64,000 bases of DNA from Granulicella tundricola MP5ACTX9 (GCF_000178975.2 NC_015064.1:1612001-1676000), one strand, 5' to 3'; counted from the first letter of the stretch, positions 17,616-27,801 are shown. The notes: a model not told the origin generated them from the sequence alone. Translations and numbers: made by a program.

Positions 17616-18842
17616 ATGTCATTGGGCGTACTGAACAACATCGCAGCCATCTACGCGCAGAACAATCTCAACAACACGCAGGCCAGCCTGCAGAACACGC
17701 TCACGCAGCTCTCTTCCGGTTCTCGCATCAACTCTGGTTCTGACGACGCGGCCGGGCTGGCCGTTGCGGATGGACTTGCAGCCAACGAGTCCGCGCTGAC
17801 GCAGTCGGCGGCCAACGCAAGCGACGGCATCGGCCTGCTGCAGACGGCAGACGGCGCTCTTTCGCAGGTGACCAACCTGCTCAACCGCGCGGTTACGCTT
17901 TCAACCGAGGCCGCCAACGGCACACTGAACAGCAACCAGGTCAGCTCCGCCAACCAGGAGTATCAGAACATTCTTTCGGAGATCGGCAACATTGGCGTGA
18001 CGACCAACTTCAACGGCCGCAGCGTCTTCACGTCGACGGCAAAGACGGTGTTCGTCTCTGACGGCACCGTCAGCGGCGCCAATGTCTACAGTGACGTGGT
18101 CGGCACGCTGGCCAAGGGCGGTGTCGGCGAGACGGCACCGGTCGGCGCGGGCATCGCCATCACCAACCCGACTCCGACCGCCTCCACACTGACGGCAGGT
18201 TCAGTCGCTACCTTCGGCGCTCTGGCTGCGACGACCGATTCGGTTGGCGGCACCATCAGCGTGGCTGTCGGCACGGGCGGTACTGCTGTGGTCTCGACGA
18301 TCGCCAAGGGCACTGCGCTGTCCGATGTCGTCAGCCAGTTGAACGCGCAGTACAACGCTGCCAATAACGGTGTGACTGCCAGCCTGGTCTCCGGCAAGCT
18401 GACCATCACCGGACCGCAGGATGCTGCGAATACCACCGCCGGCACGAACACGCTGGTGGTCACGGGTACGGCCTTGACCGACTATGCTCAAGCGACTTCC
18501 ACCGCAGGACCGGCGGCTGGAATCGACTTCACCCAGTCCACCGTCTCGACCCTGACGCAGGCCACCGCGCAGACGGTTCTGACGACCGTGACCTCCGCGA
18601 TTGCGGCGGTTGCGTATCAGCGCGGCATCATCGGCGCGGATGTGAACCAGCTTACCGCGGCGTCCGGCGTGGCTTCCACCGAGAGCGAAAACCTGACGGC
18701 GGCGGAGAGCAACATCCGCGAGACCAACTACGGTCAGGCCACCAGCGATCTGGCCAAGTATGAGGTCCTCTCTCAGACCGGTATCAGCGCCCTGGCCCAG
18801 GCCAATAGCGTGCAGCAGGAGGTTCTGAAGCTGCTGCAATAG
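17616..18842 (+). CDS. fliC: Flagellin
   Basis: The flagellar filament subunit, 408 aa. The conserved N-terminal D0/D1 helices are present (LNNIAAIYAQNNLNNTQASL, then LSSGSRINSGSDDAAGLAVA) and so are the C-terminal ones (AESNIRETNYGQATSDLAKY and the final ALAQANSVQQEVLKLLQ). The middle is a Thr/Ala/Gly-rich variable domain exposed on the filament. ATG 17616 is chosen over the longer open frame (from 17433) by homology and by AGGAG at 17603-17607. A sigma-28 promoter lies upstream. Confidence 0.95.
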   Translation: MSLGVLNNIAAIYAQNNLNNTQASLQNTLTQLSSGSRINSGSDDAAGLAVADGLAANESALTQSAANASDGIGLLQTADGALSQVTNLLNRAVTLSTEAANGTLNSNQVSSANQEYQNILSEIGNIGVTTNFNGRSVFTSTAKTVFVSDGTVSGANVYSDVVGTLAKGGVGETAPVGAGIAITNPTPTASTLTAGSVATFGALAATTDSVGGTISVAVGTGGTAVVSTIAKGTALSDVVSQLNAQYNAANNGVTASLVSGKLTITGPQDAANTTAGTNTLVVTGTALTDYAQATSTAGPAAGIDFTQSTVSTLTQATAQTVLTTVTSAIAAVAYQRGIIGADVNQLTAASGVASTESENLTAAESNIRETNYGQATSDLAKYEVLSQTGISALAQANSVQQEVLKLLQ

Positions 18843-18870
18843 TCCACGCGGTATCACAGCAGGCAGGGTA

Positions 18871-18897
18871 GGGGCAGGTCCACATGGGGCCTGCCCC
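18871..18897 (+). terminator. Hairpin after fliC
   Basis: GGGGCAGG (18871-18878) and CCTGCCCC (18890-18897) form a strong stem 30 bp after the flagellin stop. No T-run follows, so it may be a partial terminator or protect the abundant fliC mRNA. Confidence 0.5.
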
Positions 18898-19003
18898 TGC
18901 TCCGATTGCGCCGCAGAAACGCAGGACAAGAGAGTTCTAATGCAGCCGCATCGGCTTTGGCCTGTGGGTTGCAACTGTTATCAGCAGGCAAGAGGGAGAG
19001 CGT

Positions 19004-20380
19004 ATGGGAACCGTGGGATTGAGCTTCGGCTCGGCGACCAGTGGCGCAGGATTCGATGTGGCGACAACGGTGAGTTCGATCCTTGCGATCGAGTCAGGCG
19101 TGGAGACGCCTTGGAAGGCGCGGCTGACGAGCCTGCAATCGCAGGATGCGGCGTTTTCGTCTCTGGGCACGCAGCTCTCTACGCTTTCTACCTCTTTGTC
19201 TTCGCTGACGAGTTTTGATGGACTGTTCGCAGCCAAGCAGGGCTCCAGCTCCGATACCGACGTGCTGACGCTGACTTCCGCGAGTACGTCGGCCGTGGCG
19301 GGCAGCCATACGGTGGTGGTGAACAACCTGGCGCAGACCTCATCGAGCTACTCAGACCAGATCACGTCTGCAAGCGATACGCTGGGCGGGAGCTTGACGA
19401 TTGCGATCGGCTCCGGCACGCAGACGATCACGCTGGGCAGCAGCATCAACTCACTGTCGACGCTGGCGGCTGCGATCAACTCCGGCTCCTACGGGGTTGC
19501 GGCCAGTGTAGTGACGAGTACGACCGGCTCGCGGCTTTCTCTTGTGAGCAACACCAGCGGCGCGGCGGGTGAGGCCACCATTACTTCCAACCTCACCGAT
19601 ACCACGACTTCGACGGCGGTGGGATTCACAGAAGGGCAGGCTGGTAAGGATGCGAGTCTGACGGTCGATGGACTCGCCACGACGAGCGCCTCCAACACCG
19701 TGACGACGGCGATTCCAGGGGTTACGTTTCAATTGCTTTCAGCGCCCGCGGGATCGAGCAACACCTCAGTGCAGATTCAGATTACGAACGATAACAGCTC
19801 ATTGGAGTCGGCGGTGCAATCGTTTGTGACGGCGTATAACGCGGTCAACAGCAGCATTGCGGCGCAGGAGAAGAACGATTCGACCGGGACCGCGGAGCCG
19901 CTTTATGGCAATCCCACGCTCTCTCTGTTGCAGACCCAGCTTTCGCAGGCGCTCTTCTCCGGCGCGGCCAGCGGGAAGGTCTCGAGCATAACGCAGCTAG
20001 GACTTTCGGTGGGCTCCGATGGTTCGCTCTCGTTGAATACGGATACGCTGGACGCCGCATTGAACTCCAACTACAGCGATATTGCAGGCTTTTTTCAAGC
20101 CTCCGGGAGCTTTGGGCAGAGCCTGACGACGACGTTGAACCAGCTCGGCACGAACTCGACGACAGGCGCGATCTCGCTTGCGCTGGCGCAGAACTCGACC
20201 GAAGAGTTGGGGATCAACACGAATATCGCCAATGAAGACGCGCATATTGCGACAGAGAGCACGGCGCTGACGGCGGAGCTGAACCTGGCCAACCAGGAGT
20301 TGCAGGCGATTCCTTCGCAGATCGACGAAGTCAACAAGCTGTATAGCGCGGAGACGGGCTACAACCAGACGCAGGCTTAG
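19004..20380 (+). CDS. fliD: Flagellar filament-capping protein FliD (HAP2)
   Basis: FliD caps the growing filament and promotes flagellin folding. The 458-aa protein has the N-terminal FliD domain (GLSFGSATSGAGFDVATTV, then WKARLTSLQSQDAAFSSLG), a Ser/Thr-rich central domain, and the C-terminal coiled region (ESTALTAELNLANQELQ and NKLYSAETGYNQTQA). GGGAGAG precedes the ATG. The gene is followed at 20 bp by fliS, its usual neighbour. Confidence 0.93.
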   Translation: MGTVGLSFGSATSGAGFDVATTVSSILAIESGVETPWKARLTSLQSQDAAFSSLGTQLSTLSTSLSSLTSFDGLFAAKQGSSSDTDVLTLTSASTSAVAGSHTVVVNNLAQTSSSYSDQITSASDTLGGSLTIAIGSGTQTITLGSSINSLSTLAAAINSGSYGVAASVVTSTTGSRLSLVSNTSGAAGEATITSNLTDTTTSTAVGFTEGQAGKDASLTVDGLATTSASNTVTTAIPGVTFQLLSAPAGSSNTSVQIQITNDNSSLESAVQSFVTAYNAVNSSIAAQEKNDSTGTAEPLYGNPTLSLLQTQLSQALFSGAASGKVSSITQLGLSVGSDGSLSLNTDTLDAALNSNYSDIAGFFQASGSFGQSLTTTLNQLGTNSTTGAISLALAQNSTEELGINTNIANEDAHIATESTALTAELNLANQELQAIPSQIDEVNKLYSAETGYNQTQA

Positions 20381-20400
20381 CAGAGGTTCGAGGAGGCAGT

Positions 20401-20868
20401 ATGGAAGCGATGTCCTATCAGCAGCAGTCCCTTGTGGGCGCCACCGGAGTGGAGTTGATTGTGGCGCTCTATGACGCGGCGATCCGCAACCTCTATCGCG
20501 CGGCCGACAGTGCGCGGGAAGAGGACGTGATTGGGCGCAGGATCGCGGTGAAGAAGGCCGTGGACATCTTCATCTATCTGCAGGCCAGGCTGCGGCCGGA
20601 CGTGGGCGGTCGCGCGGCGGCTTCGTTGTCCGACTTCTATGCGGCCATGTTCACGATGACGCTGGAGGCCTCGCATATCGGTTCCGTTGATGGCTTCATG
20701 GAGGTCATCGACTGCGTGCGGAATGTGCGGGAGGCGTGGGCGATCGTGGCGCGTGATCCTGATGCAGGTAAGGTGCTGCCGCGCGAGTTGCGGACGCGCG
20801 AAGAGCGTTTTGTTGCGCCGGTCCATGCGCAGCAGGAACAGGCCGCTGCATCGCGGTGGTCCGCTTAG
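20401..20868 (+). CDS. fliS: Flagellar secretion chaperone FliS
   Basis: FliS binds the C-terminal helix of flagellin in the cytoplasm and prevents premature polymerisation. The 155-aa all-helical protein has the family-typical start (MSYQQQSLVGATGVELIVAL, YDAAIRNLYRA) and the IGRRIAVKKAVDIFIYLQ helix. GAGGAGG lies before the ATG. The stop lies only 6 bp from the stop of a convergent ABC transporter gene, leaving no room for a separate terminator. Confidence 0.9.
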   Translation: MEAMSYQQQSLVGATGVELIVALYDAAIRNLYRAADSAREEDVIGRRIAVKKAVDIFIYLQARLRPDVGGRAAASLSDFYAAMFTMTLEASHIGSVDGFMEVIDCVRNVREAWAIVARDPDAGKVLPRELRTREERFVAPVHAQQEQAAASRWSA

Positions 20869-20874
20869 TCTTGC

Positions 20875-22623
20875 TTAGTTTGCTACGGCGAGCTCTTCTT
20901 CAAGCTGCTGCTTCTCATAGAGGTGTGTGTAGTAGCCGCCGCGTGCGAGCAACTCATCATGCGTGCCTAGCTCCGCGATGCGGCCCTCGACCAGCACGGC
21001 GATCTGATCTGCGTTGCGTGCGGTTGAGGTGCGGTGAGAGATGAGGATCGTCGTGCGGCCCTGCATGACGCCGCGCAGGCCGCTGAGGATGCGCTCTTCC
21101 GTGTAGGTATCGACGGAGGCGAGCGCGTCGTCAAGGATGAGGATGCGGGGATCGCGGATCACGGCGCGTGCGATGGCGGTGCGCTGCTTCTGGCCGCCGG
21201 AGAGGGTGACGCCACGCTCGCCGACCAGGGTCTCGAAGCTTTTGGGGAATTCGAGGATCTCGGTGCGGATGTGGGCTACGGTGGCCGCGTCTTCCACCTG
21301 CTGGAGCGTGGCGTCGGGTGCGCCGAAGGTAATGTTGTGGTGGATGGAATCGGAGAAGAGGAAGGTCTCCTGCGGGACTACGCCGACGTTGCCGCGCAGC
21401 GTTTTCAGCGGGAACCCGCGGATGGGTAGACCGTCTACGAGCACTGAACCGTCCGCCGAATCGTAGAGACGCGGGATCAGGTTCACCAGCGTCGATTTGC
21501 CTGAGCCAGTGGGCCCGACGATGGCGAGGCTTGTGCCGGCGGGGATGCGCAGGTTGATGTTGTGCAGGACGGGCGTGCCGGGGTTATAGGCAAAGTTCAG
21601 ATTGCGGAACTCGATCTCTCCGGCGAACGCGGGCTGCTCGCGGATGAGTGCGGGATCGTCCGCGATATCCGGCTTCTGCTTGAGAATTTCGTCGATGCGG
21701 ATCACGCTGGCGGTGCCGCGCTGGAAGAGGTTGACGACCCAGCCGATGGCGATCATGGGCCACGTGAGCTGGACCATATAGACCATGAACTCCGTAAACT
21801 GGCCGACGGAGATATGGTGCAGCACAACCTCATGTCCGCCCACCAGCAGCGTGATCATCAGCGACAGGCCAAGCACGAACTCGAGCGTAGGCCAGAGCAT
21901 CGCCATCAGGCGCACGAGGTGGAGGCTGCGGTTGACGTTCTCCTGATTGGCTGCCTCAAAAGAGGCGATCTCCGCATCTTCCTGGGCAAAGGCGCGGATG
22001 AGGCGTGCGCCGGAGAAGTTCTCCTGGGCCTTGGCGGAGATGTCAGAGAACATGGCTTGGATGCGCTCGAAGCGTTTATGAATCCGTGCGCCGAACTGCT
22101 GCACCAGCAGCGAGGCCAGGGGCAGCGGAACGAACGCAAAGAACGTCAGTCTGGGGCTGATGCGGAACATGAACGGCAGCGACGCGGCGGTGAAGAAGAT
22201 AGTGTTCGCGCTGTACATGATGGCCGGCCCCAGCAACTGGCGCACGGCGCTGAGGTCGTTGGTGGTGCGGGCCATGATGTCGCCGGTGCGGTGGGTCTGG
22301 TAGAAGGCGGGCGACTGGCGTTCGAGGTTGGCGAAGAGGTCGTTGCGGAGGTCGAACTCGATCTCACGCGATGCGCCGATGAGGACCTGGCGGGTGATAT
22401 AGAGGAAGACGGCGGAGGTCGCGGCCACCGCCAGCAACAGCAGCGAGTGATGGATGATCTTCGTCGTGGTGACCTCGATCTTGAGGTCGTCCACCGCATG
22501 GCCGATGACGATGGGGAGCATCGCCTTGACGAAGTTATAGATGATCACCGCGACCCCACCCCAGGCGAGGTGCTTCCAGTAACGCTTGAGGTAGGGTACG
22601 AGCGGCTTTAAACGATCGGGCAT
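20875..22623 (-). CDS. ABC exporter, fused permease-ATPase (MsbA/MDR-like half-transporter)
   Basis: A 582-aa type-IV ABC half-transporter that would act as a homodimer. It has six membrane helices in the first 300 residues (YWKHLAWGGVAVIIYNFV onward), then the nucleotide-binding domain with Walker A GPTGSGKST, signature LSGGQKQR, Walker B ILILDDALASVD and the H-loop ISHRTSTA. The family includes lipid flippases and multidrug exporters; the substrate is unknown. It reads toward fliS and is preceded by an FKBP gene. Confidence 0.92.
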   Translation of the reverse strand: MPDRLKPLVPYLKRYWKHLAWGGVAVIIYNFVKAMLPIVIGHAVDDLKIEVTTTKIIHHSLLLLAVAATSAVFLYITRQVLIGASREIEFDLRNDLFANLERQSPAFYQTHRTGDIMARTTNDLSAVRQLLGPAIMYSANTIFFTAASLPFMFRISPRLTFFAFVPLPLASLLVQQFGARIHKRFERIQAMFSDISAKAQENFSGARLIRAFAQEDAEIASFEAANQENVNRSLHLVRLMAMLWPTLEFVLGLSLMITLLVGGHEVVLHHISVGQFTEFMVYMVQLTWPMIAIGWVVNLFQRGTASVIRIDEILKQKPDIADDPALIREQPAFAGEIEFRNLNFAYNPGTPVLHNINLRIPAGTSLAIVGPTGSGKSTLVNLIPRLYDSADGSVLVDGLPIRGFPLKTLRGNVGVVPQETFLFSDSIHHNITFGAPDATLQQVEDAATVAHIRTEILEFPKSFETLVGERGVTLSGGQKQRTAIARAVIRDPRILILDDALASVDTYTEERILSGLRGVMQGRTTILISHRTSTARNADQIAVLVEGRIAELGTHDELLARGGYYTHLYEKQQLEEELAVAN

Positions 22624-22648
22624 TGTTGGTTAGATGAGCCTCGGGGTA

Positions 22649-23341
22649 CTAAGGCTTCGGAGTTGTTGCGGGGGGTGTGGCCGCCGAACCGGCAGGCGGG
22701 GTGACGGTGGTCGGCTTGGTCGGGTCGGCTCCGGGAATGGTGGCGGGCTTGGCTCCGTCGTCAGCAGGCTTGGTGCTTGCTGGGGGCGGGGTTGCGGTGG
22801 CCGGGCGGGGCTGCGGTGGCGGCTGCTGCGGGAAGTCGGCCTGGGCGATCAGTTCCACGTCAAAGACCAGCATGGACTTGGCCGGGATGGTAGGGGGCTT
22901 GCCGGCATCGCCGTAGGCGAGTTCATACGGGATAAACAGGCGGCGCTTTCCACCAACGTGCATGCCCTCAAAGCCCGTGTCCCAGCCGGTGATCACGCGG
23001 TGAACGCCCGCGGGGAAGACGATGGGGTCTTTACGGTCGACCGACGAATCAAACTTGGTCCCGTTCAGCAGGTAGCCGGTGTAGTTGACCGTGTAGAGCT
23101 TCAGCGGCATGGCCAGCGGACCGGTGCCGACGAGGGTATCGATGTACCGCAGCGCGAAGAGGGTCTTGGGGCAGCCGGCGATCTTGGGGATCTTGGCGTC
23201 GAGCAGCGGCATGTCAGCACAGGCGCCGGTCGCGGCCCGGTGGGTCGCGGTGGTCGAGTGATGCACGGCGGGCTTGGCTGCGGTTTGGGCCAAGGCCGGG
23301 GCGGCCAGGGACAGGAGGACGAGCGCGGGGGTGAGCTTCAT
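22649..23341 (-). CDS. Exported FKBP-type peptidyl-prolyl isomerase
   Basis: This 230-aa protein has a signal peptide (MKLTPALVLLSLAAPALAQ) and an FKBP domain: LYTVNYTGYLLNGTKFDSS, ITGWDTGFEGMHVGGKRRL, IPYELAYGDAG and LVFDVELI. The tail is a low-complexity Pro/Ala/Thr region of about 55 residues. It is a likely periplasmic folding catalyst. It is 25 bp upstream of the ABC exporter and divergent from the UbiD-family gene. Confidence 0.9.
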   Translation of the reverse strand: MKLTPALVLLSLAAPALAQTAAKPAVHHSTTATHRAATGACADMPLLDAKIPKIAGCPKTLFALRYIDTLVGTGPLAMPLKLYTVNYTGYLLNGTKFDSSVDRKDPIVFPAGVHRVITGWDTGFEGMHVGGKRRLFIPYELAYGDAGKPPTIPAKSMLVFDVELIAQADFPQQPPPQPRPATATPPPASTKPADDGAKPATIPGADPTKPTTVTPPAGSAATPPATTPKP

Positions 23342-23444
23342 GATGGGTTTATGTTACATCGTCAAATCGCCGGGGAGGTGACAGCCCGGTAAGAGGGCCG
23401 CGCTGCTTTACCATCGAAGAGGTTGAAAGAAAGCGAGCAGGGAA

Positions 23445-25037
23445 TTGGCCTACAAGGATTTGCGCGAGTGGATTGCCCGTCTGGACAAGGCGGATGAGCT
23501 GGTAGTGATCAAGGAGCCGGTGAGCCCGTACCTGGAGATGGCGGAGATCGCCGACCGCGCCGCGAAGATGCCGGCCACTGCGACGAAGGGCCCTGGAGGC
23601 CCCGCGCTGCTGTTTGAGAACGTCACCGGCCACCCCGGCGCGCGAGTGCTGATGAACCAGTTCGGGTCTGAGCGGCGGATGCAGCTTGCGCTGGAGGTTC
23701 CCTCGCTGGACGATATCGCAGGCCGTATCCGCACGCTGCTGCATCCTCCCACGCCCACCGGCTTCATGGACAAGCTGAAGCTGTTGCCCATGCTCGCTGA
23801 AGTGGGGAGCTTTTTCCCCAAAGTGATCGATAAGGCCGATGCCGCGTGCAAGCAGGTCATCCACAAAGGCGCGGACGTCGACCTGAGCAAGCTCCCCATC
23901 CTGACCACCTGGCCGCAGGACGGCGGTCCGTTCATCACGCTGCCGTGCGTGATCACGCGGGATAGCAAATCCGGCAAGCGCAACGTCGGCATGTACCGGA
24001 TGCAGGTCTATGACAAGCAGACGACGGGCATGCACTGGCAGCGCCAGAAGAACGCAGCCGAGCAGCTTCGCGACCGGCTCCGCGCCAGCTCTGAGGACGC
24101 CACGGCTGCGGTCGATCTGATGGCCCTGACCGCCGGCGGCACGGTTGCCGCGCCGGATCTTTCGTCGCTGAACCAGCAGACGATCACCAAGATTCGCGGC
24201 GACCGCATGGAGGTCGCGGTGGCCATTGGCACGGACCCTGCGACGACCTTTTCCGCAATCGTCCCTGCGCCGCCTGAGATTGAGGAGTATCTGATCTCCG
24301 GCTTCCTGCGCCAGAAACCGCTGGAGCTGGTGAAGGCGGAGACGGTGGATCTCGAAGTCCCTGCCCACGCGGAGTACATCCTTGAGGGCTTCGTCAATCT
24401 GGGCGAGCTACGCACCGAGGGGCCATTCGGCGATCACACCGGCTTCTACACCATGCAGGATGAGTACCCGGTCTTTCACCTGACCGCCATCACGCACCGC
24501 AAGAATCCGGTCTACGCGGCGACCGTCGTAGGCAAGCCGCCCATGGAAGATGCCTGGATGGGCAAGGCCGTGGAGCGCATCTTCCTGCCGTTGATGCAGT
24601 TGACCATGCCGGAGATCGTGGACGTGAACCTGCCGGCGGCAGGCGTGTTCCACAACCTGATGATCGTGTCCATCCGCAAGTCGTACGCGGGCCACGCGCG
24701 CAAGGTCATGAACGGTGTCTGGGCGATGGGGCAGGCGATGTTCACCAAGTGCATCATCGTCGTGGACGAGGACTGCGACGTGCAGGACCTGAACGAAGTC
24801 ACGCTCCGCACGGCCAACAATATAGATCCGGAGCGCGACATCCAGTTCACGCTGGGGCCGGTGGATTCGCTGGACCACGCCAGCCGCCTGCCCAACTTTG
24901 GCTCCAAGATGGGCATCGACGCGACGCGCAAGTGGGCTGCCGAAGGCTTTACGCGGCAGTGGCCTCCTATGCTCGCCATGCCGAAGGAGGTCAAGGCGAA
25001 GGTAGACGCGCTTTGGCCGAAGCTGAAGATTCGCTAG
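23445..25037 (+). CDS. UbiD-family decarboxylase
   Basis: UbiD enzymes decarboxylate aromatic or alpha,beta-unsaturated acids using prenylated FMN. The 530-aa product has the typical start (DLREWIARLDKADELVVIKE), the MYRMQVYDKQTTGMHWQ block, EAEYILEG-like EYILEGFVNLGELRTEGPFG with the catalytic Glu, and the DxxNEVTLRTANNIDPERDI end. The frame has a TTG start at 23445 and no in-frame ATG nearby upstream. Whether it acts in quinone synthesis or aromatic metabolism is not shown; no ubiX-like prenyltransferase gene is adjacent. Confidence 0.88.
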   Translation: MAYKDLREWIARLDKADELVVIKEPVSPYLEMAEIADRAAKMPATATKGPGGPALLFENVTGHPGARVLMNQFGSERRMQLALEVPSLDDIAGRIRTLLHPPTPTGFMDKLKLLPMLAEVGSFFPKVIDKADAACKQVIHKGADVDLSKLPILTTWPQDGGPFITLPCVITRDSKSGKRNVGMYRMQVYDKQTTGMHWQRQKNAAEQLRDRLRASSEDATAAVDLMALTAGGTVAAPDLSSLNQQTITKIRGDRMEVAVAIGTDPATTFSAIVPAPPEIEEYLISGFLRQKPLELVKAETVDLEVPAHAEYILEGFVNLGELRTEGPFGDHTGFYTMQDEYPVFHLTAITHRKNPVYAATVVGKPPMEDAWMGKAVERIFLPLMQLTMPEIVDVNLPAAGVFHNLMIVSIRKSYAGHARKVMNGVWAMGQAMFTKCIIVVDEDCDVQDLNEVTLRTANNIDPERDIQFTLGPVDSLDHASRLPNFGSKMGIDATRKWAAEGFTRQWPPMLAMPKEVKAKVDALWPKLKIR

Positions 25038-25089
25038 CAATGGCGCGGCGGGGGTGTAGAATTTCGGCAAGTTTCCCGAGGAATCTGCG

Positions 25090-26292
25090 ATGTCCACCTC
25101 CGTTGTTTCGTTCCCGAACTCCGCGTCCATTCCCGCCGTTGCAGCAAGCGCGCAGCAGGGCGTTCCGTGGACGATCTGGGCAGGCGTTCTCGCCGTGACC
25201 TCCGCGTCGTTTGGCGGCGCGTGGGATGTGGCGTGGCATCGCTCGATCGGGCGTGACTCGTTCCTGACTCCCGCGCACATTGCGATCTATGCCTGCGGGG
25301 TGATTGCGGCGGTGGTCTGCGGCTACCTGATCCTGGCGACGACCTTCAGCAAGTCGCAGCAAATGAAGGATGTTTCCGTGCAGGTGCTCGGCTTCCGCGC
25401 GCCGCTGGGAGCGTTCATTGCGGCGTGGGGCGGCATCGCCATGCTGACCAGCGCGCCGTTCGATAACTGGTGGCACAACGCCTATGGCCTGGACGTCAAG
25501 ATCATCTCACCGCCGCACACGCTGCTGATCCTGGGGATTCGTGCGGTCTCGTTCGGCGTGCTCTTCCTGATTCTTGCCGCGATGAACCGCGCGGAGTCTG
25601 TAGGCGAGGAGACCGGATCGACCCACAAGACGCTGCAGCGGCTCTTCCTTTATATGGGTGGGTTGATGGTCGTGGGCCAGATGTTCTTCCTGCTGGAGCA
25701 GACGTTCGACGTTGGCCTGCACAGGATGGTCCCGTACATTGCGATGGCGGTTGCGTTGCCCGCGGTGTTTGCGCTGCTCTCCCGCACCACGCGCCATCCC
25801 TGGGCTGCAACCATCGCCAGCGCCATCTATATGGTCATCTCTATTGGCGAGATCCTGATCTTCCCGCTGGTTCCTGCGAGCCCCAAACTCGGCCCCGTCT
25901 TCTTCCCGGTGACGCACCTGATCCCCACCAAGTTCCCCGTCCTGATCATCGTGCCGGCCATCGCGCTTGACCTGCTGTTCCGCCGTGCAAAAAGCTGGAA
26001 GGCGTGGCAGATCGCGCTTGCGGCAGGTGCGTTGTTTACCGTCATCCTGTTTGCGGTGGAGTGGCCGTTTGCGAGCTTCCTTCTCTCGAAGGCGAGCGAG
26101 AATCGCTTCTTCGGCACCATGTACTTCGACTACAACTCGCGCCCCGACGGCCCGGACCGGTTACGCGAGTTTATTGACGTGGCACGGGGTGCAGCCATTC
26201 CCATCGGCCTGGCCGTCGCAGCGGTCTGTGGTGCGGTCAGCACGTGGATCGGCCTGCGCTTCGGCGGCTGGATGCGCGGCGTGCAGCGGTAG
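25090..26292 (+). CDS. Polytopic membrane protein of unknown function
   Basis: This 400-aa protein has about ten hydrophobic segments, including WAGVLAVTSASFGGAWDVAW, YACGVIAAVVCGYLILATT and LILGIRAVSFGVLFLILAAM. Charged or aromatic loops contain conserved-looking HRSIGRDSFLTPAHIAIY and NWWHNAYGLDVKIISPPHT, where several histidines lie near membrane borders and could bind metal or heme. No family name is certain. The next gene begins 6 bp after its stop, so the pair is an operon; that gene's exported HAHxHP-type domain suggests metal-related work in the envelope. Confidence 0.65.
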   Translation: MSTSVVSFPNSASIPAVAASAQQGVPWTIWAGVLAVTSASFGGAWDVAWHRSIGRDSFLTPAHIAIYACGVIAAVVCGYLILATTFSKSQQMKDVSVQVLGFRAPLGAFIAAWGGIAMLTSAPFDNWWHNAYGLDVKIISPPHTLLILGIRAVSFGVLFLILAAMNRAESVGEETGSTHKTLQRLFLYMGGLMVVGQMFFLLEQTFDVGLHRMVPYIAMAVALPAVFALLSRTTRHPWAATIASAIYMVISIGEILIFPLVPASPKLGPVFFPVTHLIPTKFPVLIIVPAIALDLLFRRAKSWKAWQIALAAGALFTVILFAVEWPFASFLLSKASENRFFGTMYFDYNSRPDGPDRLREFIDVARGAAIPIGLAVAAVCGAVSTWIGLRFGGWMRGVQR

Positions 26293-26298
26293 GCGGCG

Positions 26299-27750
26299 AT
26301 GACGAGACGTATCTCCCTGGTACTCCTCTTTCTATTCGCGCTTCCGCTGACGGTGTTCGGTCACGTCGGCTCCAAAGACGTCTTTGAGACGGTCCACGCC
26401 GGCCCGTATATCCTCAACGTCACCATCCGGCCGCCGAACGTCATCCCCGGCATTGCGACGGTTGAGATTCGAAGCTTCGGCGCTTCCATCACCGGACTGT
26501 CCATCACGCCTCTGCCCATGACCGGCGAGGCCTCCAAACATCCACCGGCTGCGGACGTTATGACCGCCTCCAAGGTCGATCCTGCCTTTTATACCGGCGG
26601 CGTGTGGATCATGGCTGCCGGGGCATGGCAGGTCCGTCTGGATGTCGACGGGCCCTCCGGGCACCAGTCCGCCTCGGTGCCGGTTCTCGCCGTGCCGCTG
26701 GAGACCCTGAAGATGCAGCCTGCCATGGGCTGGGGTCTGGCCGCGCTGGGACTCTTTCTCGTGCTGTCGATGGGCGGCATCGTCGCTGCGTCCTTTCGTG
26801 AAGCCCGTCTGCGTCCGGGCCTTATTCCCACTCCGAACCTCCGCCGTCGCAGCCTGCTCGCCATGGTTGCGAGCCTCGCGGTGATGGCGCTGTTTGTCTA
26901 TCTGGGGGCCAAGTGGTGGAACGTCGAGGCGGCGGGCTACGCGGAGAATATCTATACCAGGCCGACCACCTCCGCCACTCTAAAAGGCGATCAGATGGAC
27001 CTGCTGGTCGCAAAGTTCAGGCCTAATCCAGAGGCCTCGTCCAAACTGACCGGCAAGCGCCTCAACGACGACTACCTGCCCGATCACGGCAAGCTGATTC
27101 ACCTCTATGCCATCCGTGAACCGGAGATGGATGCTGCTTATCATCTGCATCCCAGCCTGGTTGCGCCGGGTGACTTCCGCATGAACCTTCCGCCGATGCC
27201 CGCAGGCCAGTACCGCCTGTATGGCGATGTAGTCCACGCCAACGGGTTCCCGGAGACGCTGCTTGCGACGCTCGACATTCCGGTGGCCACGTCCTCTGTT
27301 CCCCTCGCGCAGGATGATGCTGAGGCGCACCCAGCACCTCTGAGCCGGGGTCCATTGGGTCCGTCCGATAAGCTGCCCGATGGCTATACGATGACCTAGG
27401 ATCGTCCGGCGACACTCACCGCATCCACCGCGTACGCCTTCCACTTCCAGTTGACTGACCCGCAAGGGAATCCCGCCACGCAGATGCAGCCTTATCTCGG
27501 TATGGCCGGTCACGCCGCCTTCGTCAAAACGGACGGCACGGTCTTCGCGCATACGCATCCGGAGGGCTCTGCGGCGATGGCGGATGTCATGCTGACGAAC
27601 CCGATGAGCGGTATGGAAACCTCCGGGCCGATCGCGCCTGAGGTGGACTTCCCGTATGGATTTCCAACGGCAGGGAAGTACCGGATCTTCGTGCAGATGA
27701 AGCATGGTGGGACGGTCGAGACGGGGGTCTTCGACGCGAATGTGCAGTAA
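26299..27750 (+). pseudogene. Envelope protein with an in-frame TAG at codon 367
   Basis: One reading frame of 484 codons is interrupted by a single TAG at 27397-27399. The first part (366 aa) has a signal peptide, a periplasmic domain starting at HVGSKDVFETVHAGPY, a membrane helix (GLAALGLFLVLSMGGIV) and a second one (LLAMVASLAVMALFVYLGA), then a domain ending GYTMT. After the TAG the frame continues with DRPATLTASTAYAFHFQ, PYLGMAGHAAFVKTDGTVFA, HTHPEG and GKYRIFVQMKHGG, clearly the rest of the same protein. TAG most simply replaces a tryptophan TGG. It may be a true nonsense mutation, a sequencing error, or read through. Confidence 0.75.
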
Positions 27751-27801
27751 AGCACATATATTCGTCTTGCCAGCCGGACTCAGCAGTTTCATACTCGAAG
27801 C

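Noticed and set aside
21562..22611. 349-codon plus-strand frame opposite the ABC exporter
   Set aside because: Highly charged composition from antisense codons; the minus-strand frame carries Walker A, signature and Walker B motifs.
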